Shown: in pieces, positions 1 to 5,790 of the stretch | Position numbering within the stretch: position 1 is the stretch's first letter | Layout: every line of letters begins with the position of its first letter | NCBI GenBank assembly: GCA_011605715.1 | Contig: JAAOZO010000192.1 | Coordinates: 1 to 7,609, forward strand | Direction: 5' to 3' | DNA: 7,609 nucleotides | Origin: Nitrososphaerota archaeon | Lineage (GTDB): Archaea; Thermoproteota; EX4484-205; JAAOZO01 | Made by a program: the position numbers and the translations under genes | The notes under the pieces: model-generated | The model's input: only the letters and a program-made list of their open reading frames with translations | The model's database searches: none | What the model was told of the DNA's origin: nothing

Positions 1-227
1 GCATACCCATACTCGGGCCAAGTATGAATAGCCAAGTGTGATTCTGCAACCACAACAACTCCAGAAATTCCTTGGGGACTAAACTTATGAAAAACACTTC
101 TTATGACTGTAGAGTTTGAGGCTCTTGCCGCCTCAAGCATTGCCTTCTTTACAGTACTAAAGCTATTTAAACGCTCAGTTTTGCACTCAAACAGTTCAGC
201 GATTATCTGTTTTCCAAGGTATCCCAT
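1..227 (-). CDS. speH: S-adenosylmethionine decarboxylase proenzyme-like protein (N-terminal part, cut by window edge)
   Basis: A pyruvoyl-dependent decarboxylase that makes decarboxylated SAM, the aminopropyl donor for spermidine. The visible 75 residues include the self-cleavage region AESHLAIHTWPEYGYA. With the chosen start, the pyruvoyl-forming Ser is residue 63 (cleavage after Glu62) and the processing His is residue 68, the same numbers as in the Thermotoga maritima enzyme. The start MGYLGK also aligns with family N-termini such as MKSLGR. In-frame ATGs exist at 245 and 230, but GGAGG at 233-237 is 5 nt from the ATG at 227, and the TATA box at 255-268 predicts transcription beginning downstream of 245. 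The later catalytic Cys (about residue 83) lies outside the window. Crenarchaeal arginine decarboxylase belongs to the same small family and shares this motif, so that substrate cannot be excluded. The fold and chemistry are secure; the substrate is less so. Confidence 0.88.
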   Translation of the reverse strand, partial: MGYLGKQIIAELFECKTERLNSFSTVKKAMLEAARASNSTVIRSVFHKFSPQGISGVVVVAESHLAIHTWPEYGY

Positions 228-254
228 CATTTCCTCCAATTCCATTAAATATTG

Positions 255-268
255 AATATAAATTTAAA
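255..268 (-). promoter_or_regulatory. TATA box for the speH-like gene
   Basis: The minus strand reads TTTAAATTTATATT here, preceded by a purine-rich stretch (AAAAGAGAAA) that could serve as a BRE. A transcription start about 26 nt downstream would fall near 231-240. That gives a near-leaderless transcript and excludes the ATG at 245. Confidence 0.5.
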
Positions 269-443
269 TGTTTCTCTTTTTTTGCCTAAAAATCGCCTAT
301 TTTGAATTTTTTTATGACAATTTAGAATAAAGTTGAAAATACAAGTAATTTCTTAATTAGTTGTAAAAGCAATGGTAAGAAGGCATAAATTACTAAAAAA
401 ATTGAGTTGTTTAGTTTTTAATCAAAAAAATGAGATATTTCAC

Positions 444-489
444 TAAAAAGAGCTAAAAATAAGGAAAAGAAAAACAATAAACGTATTTT
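444..489 (-). terminator. U-rich intrinsic terminator, candidate, for the RNase HIII gene
   Basis: Read on the minus strand, this stretch contains successive T runs (TTTTT, TTTTTCTTTTCC, TTATTTTTAG, CTCTTTTTAG) about 60-100 nt after the RNase HIII stop codon. Archaeal intrinsic termination relies on U-tracts without a required hairpin. The AT-rich background lowers certainty. Confidence 0.35.
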
Positions 490-546
490 TAAAGACAGAA
501 GAGTTGGTACGTCGTTACTAAGTTTTGAATTTAGAGAAAGCTAGAA

Positions 547-1431
547 CTAATGCCTTAAAGAAGAATGAAAATAAGCCAGCTTGAACAAAGATGGACTGTA
601 ATTGACTTTATTTGCATAACTTAAGGGATCTTTTCTTAACTCTTCAACTTCTTCTTTACTTAGATTTTTTTCCACCCATTTTAGGTACTTGTGCCTAGCA
701 AGAATACTTGCTGAAGCCACAGCAGGTACCGACTCTGCCTTTGTAAACGAACGAATGTTTGGTTCCCTTAACTTATTTGTGATCCATTTTATTTTCTCCT
801 TGCTTTTTGAGCTATCGAATTCATCTATGACTATACTATAGCTTTTTTCTCTTAGCTTTGAGATCACCCTTCTTATAACTATAGAGTGGGCTAAAGCTAA
901 GATGTCGTTTAATCCAAGTCCTTTTGAAGAATACTTTTTAAGTAAGATGTTAAACTTCAATGGAGAAATAGACAGCGTGGAACTTGCTTGACAGTTACGA
1001 CTTATTTCTCTTGCTAATCTTTCAATTCTGCTATCTGGAATCAGTTTGCTATCTGTAACGCCGATAGAACTTAAGTATGCAGCCTGTTTTGGCGTTAAAG
1101 CAACTGCAGCTGTTACTAATGGGCCAACAATTTCACCCTTACCAGCTTCATCTGAGCCAACTGTAGTATTTTCATCTTTTAACTTTTTATAAAATAAGGA
1201 TTCAAGAAGTTTTCTGACTTTTTCATTTTTCTGGTAAACAAGTTTCCCAGTTTCGTAAACGATGATAAGAGAGTTATCCACAATACCTCTTAGAAGTTCG
1301 AATTCATTTGAGGCAGGTAATCTTCTGAAGGTTGCTTCTTTCGAGATCATTTTAATAAAGTCATTTATGTTTTCTGCTCCTAAGAATACTGGAATTTGCT
1401 CGTTTTCCCTATCTTTACTTGGTTGCAACAC
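547..1431 (-). CDS. rnhC: Ribonuclease HIII (type 2 RNase H with N-terminal TBP-like domain)
   Basis: Cleaves the RNA strand of RNA/DNA hybrids during replication and repair. The 294-residue product has two parts. Residues ~20-82 resemble the TBP-like substrate-binding domain of RNase HIII (FRRLPASNEFELLRG, then IVYETGKLVYQ). The catalytic domain opens with GSDEAGKGE at 92-100, the HIII form of the motif (HII enzymes have GxDEAGRGP). Acidic candidates are Asp94, Glu95, Asp203 and Asp206 in VIDEFD; TKAES at 230-234 and ASASILAR at 239-246 are family motifs. Position and length (294 aa, first Asp at 94) match bacterial HIII (about 310 aa, Asp97). The start is GTG and lacks a convincing ribosome site. 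TTG at 1428 or ATG at 1350 are alternatives, the latter losing part of the N-terminal domain. Divergent from the nicotinamidase gene. Confidence 0.88.
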   Translation of the reverse strand: MLQPSKDRENEQIPVFLGAENINDFIKMISKEATFRRLPASNEFELLRGIVDNSLIIVYETGKLVYQKNEKVRKLLESLFYKKLKDENTTVGSDEAGKGEIVGPLVTAAVALTPKQAAYLSSIGVTDSKLIPDSRIERLAREISRNCQASSTLSISPLKFNILLKKYSSKGLGLNDILALAHSIVIRRVISKLREKSYSIVIDEFDSSKSKEKIKWITNKLREPNIRSFTKAESVPAVASASILARHKYLKWVEKNLSKEEVEELRKDPLSYANKVNYSPSLFKLAYFHSSLRH

Positions 1432-1524
1432 TTTTAACCGTGTTGATTTAAGTGAATTTAGTTGATTATTAATCTTTTCCTCTATTTTTGTTTTTGACTT
1501 ATCGACGTTACCTTAAAAGAAAAA

Positions 1525-1534
1525 GTTAAATATA
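1525..1534 (+). promoter_or_regulatory. TATA box for the pncA-HAD operon
   Basis: GTTAAATATA, within a longer AAAAGTTAAATATAC context, predicts a transcript start near 1556, about 9 nt before the ATG at 1565. AGTTAAATA recurs before the dehydrogenase gene at 3049-3057, supporting it as this genome's promoter form. A second TATA-like stretch (TTTATAAAA, 1539-1547) would start transcription inside the gene and is less likely. Confidence 0.55.
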
Positions 1535-1564
1535 CTTTTTTATAAAATAAACTAGTACAGAAAA

Positions 1565-2152
1565 ATGAAAAATGCCTTAATAGTTGTGGATGTTCAAAAG
1601 GACTTTTGTAAGGGTGGGGCATTAGAAGTACCAGAAGGAGACGAAGTTGTAGAGCCTCTGAATAAATATATAGAAGTTTTTGAAGCAACTAAGAATATTG
1701 TAGTTTTCACGAGAGATTGGCATCCGCCAGACCATATTTCATTCAAGGAAAGAGGGGGGCCTTGGCCACCTCATTGTGTAAAAAACACTGAAGGGGCAGA
1801 GTTTCACCCTAAACTAAATTTTCCAAGCATAGCAATCGTTGTGTCCAAGGCAAGTGAAAGAGATAAAGAAGCTTATTCTGGGTTTGAGAACACTGGGCTG
1901 CGAGAGCTTTTAAAAGAACTCAAAGTTGAAAAAGTTTTTGTTGGAGGCTTAGCTACAGATTACTGCGTTAAGAATACAGTATTAGATGCTCTAAAGTTTG
2001 GCTTTAAAACTTACTTATTAGCCGATGCTATAAAAGGAGTTAACGTTAACCCTAAAGACAGTGAGCTTGCTATAGAAGAAATGAGGCAAAAAGGAGCAAT
2101 GCTGATAACATTTAATGAAGCAAAAAAAGCTTGTAAGATAAGCGAAAAATGA
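1565..2152 (+). CDS. pncA: Nicotinamidase (isochorismatase-like hydrolase)
   Basis: Hydrolyses nicotinamide to nicotinate and ammonia for NAD salvage; cytoplasmic. The 195-residue protein has the full catalytic set: Asp9 in VVDVQKDF, Lys95 in VVSKAS and the nucleophile Cys134 in GLATDYCVKNT. The metal-binding triad is Asp51 and His53 in TRDWHPPDH and His70 in WPPHCV. These positions nearly coincide with the Pyrococcus horikoshii enzyme (Asp10, Lys94, Cys133; Asp52, His54, His71). The GGPWPPHCV segment marks nicotinamidase rather than a generic isochorismatase relative. The start follows a short leader without a Shine-Dalgarno motif. Its stop codon overlaps the next gene's start (ATGA), so the two are almost certainly co-transcribed and translationally coupled. 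Nothing is missing or odd in the sequence. Confidence 0.95.
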   Translation: MKNALIVVDVQKDFCKGGALEVPEGDEVVEPLNKYIEVFEATKNIVVFTRDWHPPDHISFKERGGPWPPHCVKNTEGAEFHPKLNFPSIAIVVSKASERDKEAYSGFENTGLRELLKELKVEKVFVGGLATDYCVKNTVLDALKFGFKTYLLADAIKGVNVNPKDSELAIEEMRQKGAMLITFNEAKKACKISEK

Positions 2153-2640
2153 TAAGGCTTATTGTTCTTGACGCTGATAGAACAATATGGGACCATCATA
2201 ACGTTACTGAACTTAGAGGTCCATTTAAGCTTGTATCAAAAGATGTAGCTGAAGACACAAACGGAGTTAAGGTAAGGTTGAATGATAAACTAATAGACTT
2301 TCTAGAGTTTGCTAGAAAAAAGGGAATTCTTGTATCGTTAGCTAGCTGGAATGAACCAAAAAACGTTTTTGAGCTCTTATCTTTGTTTGGAATAGATAAG
2401 TACTTTGTTTTTCCCGTAGCAGAACCCCACCCAAATAAATATCAAATGATACAGAAAATAATAAGTAACCTAAGTAAGATAGGAACAGACATTTCTCCAG
2501 ATGAAATCCTATATATTGATGATAGAGATATTCATCTAAGTGAAATAAGAGAAAGAATTGGTAATGTAAAATTTCTTAAATTTGGTTTAGATATAAAAGA
2601 TTGGCAGGAAGCTATAAACAGAATTGATAAGGACATTTAA
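2149..2640 (+). CDS. HAD-superfamily phosphatase, magnesium-dependent phosphatase-1 (MDP-1) type
   Basis: A small capless HAD hydrolase of 163 residues with the expected motif series. Motif I is DADRT at 8-12 (nucleophile Asp8, acid/base Asp10); motif II is Ser63 or Ser66 in VSLASW; motif III is probably Lys97 in EPHPNKYQM; motif IV is Asp124-Asp125 in YIDDRDIH. The WDHHNV segment after motif I and the EPHP segment before the lysine fit the archaeal MDP-1-like subgroup. The natural substrate of this subgroup is not established to my knowledge; eukaryotic MDP-1 has been studied as a protein-tyrosine and sugar-phosphate phosphatase. The start overlaps the pncA stop by 4 nt, which suggests a role alongside nicotinamide salvage, for example on a nucleotide or phosphorylated pyridine, but that is inference from position alone. 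Confidence 0.85.
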   Translation: MIRLIVLDADRTIWDHHNVTELRGPFKLVSKDVAEDTNGVKVRLNDKLIDFLEFARKKGILVSLASWNEPKNVFELLSLFGIDKYFVFPVAEPHPNKYQMIQKIISNLSKIGTDISPDEILYIDDRDIHLSEIRERIGNVKFLKFGLDIKDWQEAINRIDKDI

Positions 2641-2648
2641 CAACAAAG

Positions 2649-2658
2649 ACTTAAATAG
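2649..2658 (+). promoter_or_regulatory. TATA box for the split-barrel reductase-like gene
   Basis: ACTTAAATAG lies in the 39-nt gap after the HAD gene. A start about 26 nt from its centre falls at 2680-2681, precisely on the second in-frame ATG. This makes the gene a separate, leaderless transcription unit. Confidence 0.5.
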
Positions 2659-2679
2659 TTTAATTAAATAATGTTTCTC

Positions 2680-3045
2680 ATGTCTTGGAAAAATGCAGAG
2701 GAAGCTTTAAAGAAAAACGAAGAAATAAAAATTACTTTCGTAGGAAGGAAAAGTAAAAAGAAGATTTCAACACCTGTTTGGTACGTATTTGAAAACAACA
2801 GAATTTTACTGCTACCCGTTTCTGGAAGCAAAACAAACTGGCTAAGAAACATAGTAGTAACTCCTAAAATAGACATAGAATTAGATAGTATAAAAATCTC
2901 AGGGGAGTGCGAAATTTTAACTAAAAAAGAAGATATAGATCATGTTATAGCAAAGTTTAAAGAAAAATATGGGGAAGAAGAAATTAAGAAGTGGTACTCT
3001 GGGTTTGATGTTGCAGTAAGAGTAAGGCCTATGTTATCAAAATAA
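2680..3045 (+). CDS. Small split beta-barrel flavin/F420-dependent reductase-like protein
   Basis: A 121-residue protein resembling the single-domain split-barrel nitroreductase/quinone reductase group (related to F420- or FMN-dependent DUF385 and PNPOx-like proteins). Visible features are an N-terminal helix (MSWKNAEEALKKN), the loop GRKSKKKISTPVWY at 22-35 in the position where these proteins contact the cofactor phosphate, the strand RILLLPVSGS at 41-50, NWLRNIVVTPKIDIEL at 53-68, and a C-terminal helix followed by a short strand. An ATG at 2671 would add MFL, but the TATA box places transcript initiation on the ATG at 2680, and MSWKNAEEAL is a natural family start. Cofactor and substrate cannot be decided. 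The protein is too short to hold more than one domain and probably dimerises, as split barrels do. Confidence 0.72.
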   Translation: MSWKNAEEALKKNEEIKITFVGRKSKKKISTPVWYVFENNRILLLPVSGSKTNWLRNIVVTPKIDIELDSIKISGECEILTKKEDIDHVIAKFKEKYGEEEIKKWYSGFDVAVRVRPMLSK

Positions 3046-3048
3046 AAA

Positions 3049-3058
3049 AGTTAAATAC
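3049..3058 (+). promoter_or_regulatory. TATA box for the Gfo/Idh/MocA gene
   Basis: AGTTAAATAC just after the preceding stop predicts a transcript start near 3081, leaving an 11-nt leader. That leader carries GTGAG at 3081-3085, partly complementary to the 16S 3' end, about 7 nt before the ATG at 3092. Confidence 0.55.
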
Positions 3059-3091
3059 TACAATAGTAACGTATGTAAGAGTGAGAACAAA

Positions 3092-4132
3092 ATGGAGAAA
3101 GTAAGGATAGCTTTAGTTGGTGCAGGAAGCATAGGAAGAATTCACGCAAGAAACATAAAAACAACTAAAGATGCTGAGCTAGCAGCAATTTGCGACATAA
3201 AAGAAGAAAGGGCAAAAAGCTTAAGTGAAGAAATGAAGGTAAACAAAATCTACACAAACTATGAAGAAATGATAGACAAAGAACAACCTGATGGAGTTGT
3301 TGTAGCTGTTCCAAACTATTTGCATTCTAGCGTTACAGTTTATGCGTTATCAAAGGGAGCAAGTGTTTTATGTGAAAAGCCAATGGCTATAAACTCTAAA
3401 GAAGCTGAGAAAATGGTAGAAGCTTACAAGAAATACAAGAAGACGCTCATGCTTGGGATGACACAGAGGTTTACTTGCGAGGCTCAAATGCTAAAGAAGC
3501 TCATAGAACAAGGAGAATTGGGAGAGATATACTTCGCTAAAGCGGATCTACTTAGAAGGCTTGGTATTCCAGGCATGGGTAGCTGGTTTACTACAAAGAA
3601 ATATTCCGGGGGAGGGCCACTTATAGACTTAGGACCACACATGATTGACTTGACAACTTGGCTAATCGGATTTCCAAAGCCTAAATCTGCAAAAGGATAC
3701 ACCTTTTCTAAGATAGGAGTACAAAACAAAGGACTTGGAGGCTGGGGAATACCGGAGCCAGGAGGACCGTTTGATGTTGAAGACCTAGCAGTTGGCTTAG
3801 TGGAATTTGAAAGAGGAATAACTTTATACGTTCAAGTTAGCTGGGCAACTTATACTGATGAAACTTTCAACGTAAACATATTTGGAAACAAAGCCGGAGC
3901 TTCATACCATCCGCCAAAAATAATTACGGAGGTTGAGGGTGGGAATGTTATAGAAAAAAACCTCATCTGCCAACAAGTTGATCCTTATAAGAAAGAAATT
4001 GAACATTTCGTTAACGTTATAAGAGGAAAAGAAGCACCACTTACAGCACCAGAAGAGGGACTAACTGTTATGAAGATAATAGACGCAATCTATGCTTCTG
4101 CTGAAAAAGACAAAGAAGTGAAAATAGAATAA
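3092..4132 (+). CDS. Gfo/Idh/MocA-family NAD(P)-dependent sugar dehydrogenase
   Basis: Oxidises or reduces a hydroxyl group of a sugar, polyol or related substrate in the cytoplasm. The 346-residue protein has both family domains. The N-terminal Rossmann fold carries GAGSIGRIH at 10-18, AICD ending in Asp35 (an acidic residue at this strand end usually favours NAD over NADP), and the catalytic-lysine motif CEKPMA with Lys96. The C-terminal domain carries GGGPLIDLGPHMIDLTTW at 173-190 with Asp179 and His183, the usual catalytic pair. A loop at ~212-227 is rich in Gly and Pro (GVQNKGLGGWGIPEPGG), characteristic of one subgroup. The substrate cannot be read from the sequence; inositol-, glucose-fructose- and xylose-type activities all occur in the family. 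The sugar kinase gene downstream suggests a shared carbohydrate pathway, but it has its own promoter. Confidence 0.9.
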   Translation: MEKVRIALVGAGSIGRIHARNIKTTKDAELAAICDIKEERAKSLSEEMKVNKIYTNYEEMIDKEQPDGVVVAVPNYLHSSVTVYALSKGASVLCEKPMAINSKEAEKMVEAYKKYKKTLMLGMTQRFTCEAQMLKKLIEQGELGEIYFAKADLLRRLGIPGMGSWFTTKKYSGGGPLIDLGPHMIDLTTWLIGFPKPKSAKGYTFSKIGVQNKGLGGWGIPEPGGPFDVEDLAVGLVEFERGITLYVQVSWATYTDETFNVNIFGNKAGASYHPPKIITEVEGGNVIEKNLICQQVDPYKKEIEHFVNVIRGKEAPLTAPEEGLTVMKIIDAIYASAEKDKEVKIE

Positions 4133-4143
4133 GGCTTTTATAC

Positions 4144-4167
4144 ATTTTTTATTTTTTTAAATTTTTA
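4144..4167 (+). terminator. U-tract terminator after the dehydrogenase gene
   Basis: Three close T runs (6, 7 and 5 bases) begin 12 nt after the stop codon, with no obvious stem-loop. This is the form expected of an archaeal intrinsic terminator. Its end merges with the TATA box of the next gene. Confidence 0.5.
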
Positions 4168-4170
4168 TAC
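4159..4170 (+). promoter_or_regulatory. TATA box for the PfkB kinase gene
   Basis: AAATTTTTATAC predicts initiation near 4193, giving a leader of about 7 nt before the ATG at 4200. No Shine-Dalgarno motif precedes that start. The element overlaps the end of the upstream terminator. Confidence 0.45.
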
Positions 4171-4199
4171 CTTCTCCTTTGTCCTAAAGTAGATAAGAA

Positions 4200-5207
4200 A
4201 TGGACACTTATGTTTTAGGTTCGGCATTTTTAGAACTTTATCCAAAGTTCTTAAGCAAGAGAATAAAGGAGAGTAATGAATTTCTTGGTAATGCTGGAGG
4301 ATCTGCAACGAATACTGCTGTTGCAGCTTCAAAGCTTGGCTTAAAAGTTGGGCTACTAAGCTGTATTGGAGACGATGAAGTAGGAAAAAAAGTACTAAAC
4401 GACCTTAGAAGTTACAAGGTAATTACAAGAAAAATAAGAAAAGTTAAAGGAATAAGAACAGGCATCAGCTTCTATGAATATAAAGGAAAAAAGAAAGTTT
4501 ACTATTTTTATAGGTTTCCTGGCTACTCAGACCCAGAAAATTATATGGTGCTTGATGACAAACTTGCAGGTGAAGTTCAAAGCGCAAGAGTTTTTCACTT
4601 TACAGAAGCTACAATAAGAAAAGAGGAGAGACTTAAAGAAGTAATAGACTTCGTAAACAAATTAAGGGAAAAGTTAGTTGTAGTTTATGATTCAAACCTA
4701 AGGCTGGACTTATGGAAGTCGAAGAAAGATGCTATCAACGCTTCGAGAAAGGCAATAGAAATTTCTAAAGTAATTACTATGAATGAGAAAGAAGCTAAAG
4801 TAATATTTGAGTCAAATAGTCTTTCTGACGTTTTAAGAAAAATGTTAAAGATGGATGAAAAGGTTTTCTTTATAAAAAGAGGTTCAAAAGGATGCTTAGC
4901 CTACTACGATGAAAAAGCCTATAGTGCTGAAGCATTCAAAGTTAAAGTTGTAGATGATACAGGTGCTGGAGATTGTTTCTCTGCAGGCGTGATTTTTGGA
5001 GCAATTAGAGGACTAAGCATAGAAGAAACAGCGGTATTTTCAAATGCTGTTGCAGCTCTTAAAATTTCTAGACCTGGAGGATTAAGCGCAATCCCGAACC
5101 TAAATGAAGTCTTAAGCTTCTTGAAGGAAAAAGGTTACGAAGAGCTTGCAAAGAAGATAACAAAACCAAGAACGAACTTTGCTGAGGAACTATTTCCAGC
5201 TCCTTAA
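4200..5207 (+). CDS. PfkB/ribokinase-family sugar kinase
   Basis: ATP-dependent kinase of a sugar or sugar acid, 335 residues. It carries the first family signature (LGNAGGSATNTAVAASKLG at ~29-47) and the second (VVDDTGAGDCFSAG at 250-263), with catalytic base Asp258 and the anion hole formed by GAG. DSNLRLDLW at 164-172 resembles the DxNxRxxLW segment of KDG kinases, fructokinases and 5-dehydro-2-deoxygluconokinase, and so points away from adenosine kinase or ADP-dependent types. The first strand reads VLGSAFLELYP, lacking the acidic residue common in GExLID. Substrate is undecided; KDG or another keto-sugar is the best guess. It follows the dehydrogenase gene by 67 nt on its own promoter, and its 3' end overlaps the convergent ubiX gene by 18 nt. 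The last residues (about 322-335) form a Pro-rich tail. Confidence 0.88.
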   Translation: MDTYVLGSAFLELYPKFLSKRIKESNEFLGNAGGSATNTAVAASKLGLKVGLLSCIGDDEVGKKVLNDLRSYKVITRKIRKVKGIRTGISFYEYKGKKKVYYFYRFPGYSDPENYMVLDDKLAGEVQSARVFHFTEATIRKEERLKEVIDFVNKLREKLVVVYDSNLRLDLWKSKKDAINASRKAIEISKVITMNEKEAKVIFESNSLSDVLRKMLKMDEKVFFIKRGSKGCLAYYDEKAYSAEAFKVKVVDDTGAGDCFSAGVIFGAIRGLSIEETAVFSNAVAALKISRPGGLSAIPNLNEVLSFLKEKGYEELAKKITKPRTNFAEELFPAP

Positions 5208-5744
5208 GTATCTTGTTCTAATACCAAAGTAAGATAGAGCTCTTGCGGTAGTATAGTTAACTAGATCTTCAATTGATTTTGGTTTTAAGTAAAAGGGAGG
5301 CATAGGAGGCATTATTACAACATTGTTATTTGTTGATAACCTAAGCAAATTTTTCAAATGAATTGAACTTAATGGAGTTTCTCTTGGCATGAGGACAACT
5401 TTTCTTTTTTCTTTAATACAAACGTCTGCAACTCTTGTAAGAAGGTTGTCTGAAATGCCGTTTGCAATTTTTGCAACAGTAGACATTGAGCAAGGAGAAA
5501 TTAAGAGCCCATCATACTCAAAGGATCCACTTGCTAAGGGAGAATCAAAATCTGATTCATTGTAGTACTTAAAGGCAAGCGATCTGACATAACCTTCGGT
5601 AAGGTCTGTTTCATCGCGAATAACTTTCCAACCGTTTTTTGTTACGATTAAATAAGTCTCGACTTTAGCCTCTTTGAGGAGTTCAAGTGCGGTAACACCA
5701 TAGATAGAACCACTACTACCGGTTATGCCAACCACAATCCTCAT
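5190..5744 (-). CDS. ubiX: Flavin prenyltransferase (UbiX/Pad1 type)
   Basis: Joins a dimethylallyl group to FMN to make prenylated FMN, the cofactor of UbiD-family decarboxylases. The 184-residue protein has the family motifs in order: VVGITGSSGSIYG at 4-16 (flavin/prenyl phosphate site), SPCSMSTVAKIANGISDNLL at 83-102, KRKVVLMPRETPLSSIHL at 113-130 with the Arg121-Glu122 pair, MPPMPPFY at 145-152 and a C-terminal helix with Arg168. Length is normal (about 185-205 aa). Family members usually have PAFY, so PPFY is a mild variation. The ATG at 5744 lies just below a TATA box, making the message nearly leaderless. No ubiD gene is in the window, so the partner decarboxylase must be encoded elsewhere. 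Its 3' end runs into the kinase gene on the opposite strand. Confidence 0.94.
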   Translation of the reverse strand: MRIVVGITGSSGSIYGVTALELLKEAKVETYLIVTKNGWKVIRDETDLTEGYVRSLAFKYYNESDFDSPLASGSFEYDGLLISPCSMSTVAKIANGISDNLLTRVADVCIKEKRKVVLMPRETPLSSIHLKNLLRLSTNNNVVIMPPMPPFYLKPKSIEDLVNYTTARALSYFGIRTRYLRSWK

Positions 5745-5769
5745 TAAAATCAGTAATGGCTAAGGAAGG

Positions 5770-5777
5770 TTTATAGA
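5770..5777 (-). promoter_or_regulatory. TATA box for ubiX
   Basis: The minus strand reads CTATAAAC, centred about 29 nt before the ATG at 5744. Initiation is therefore predicted near 5747, an almost leaderless transcript. Confidence 0.5.
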
Positions 5778-5790
5778 TTTATCCTTTATG

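Larger units (their letters stand above)
228..546. other. AT-rich intergenic spacer of about 320 nt
   Basis: Between the two minus-strand genes I see only the speH promoter at its left end and U-rich (minus strand) tracts at 444-489. Short ORFs of about 20-24 codons exist on the plus strand (for example from 268 and 372), but they lack ribosome sites and recognisable sequence. No tRNA cloverleaf, C/D-box pair, large hairpin or repeat array was found by eye. Confidence 0.5.

Noticed and set aside
372..446. Short plus-strand ORF (24 codons, MVRRHKLLKK...) in the 228-546 spacer
   Set aside because: No ribosome site and no convincing promoter at the right distance; composition matches random AT-rich DNA.
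510..523. Near-palindrome GTACGTCGTTAC after the RNase HIII gene
   Set aside because: The arms pair over only about three bases once mismatches are counted, too weak for a terminator stem or operator claim.
1262..1465. Plus-strand ORF of 67 codons across the RNase HIII 5' end
   Set aside because: It lies antisense to a well-supported gene, has no recognisable domain, and covers the divergent promoter area; a shadow frame.
1482..1688. Minus-strand ORF of 68 codons over the pncA start
   Set aside because: Antisense to the catalytic N-terminus of nicotinamidase, with a low-complexity Phe/Ser/Leu product and no motif.
2011..2199. Minus-strand ORF of 62 codons across the pncA/HAD junction
   Set aside because: Antisense to two real genes; no ribosome site or domain.
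3484..3729. Minus-strand ORF of 81 codons within the dehydrogenase gene
   Set aside because: Antisense to the conserved catalytic region of the Gfo/Idh/MocA protein; its openness follows from that gene's codon use.
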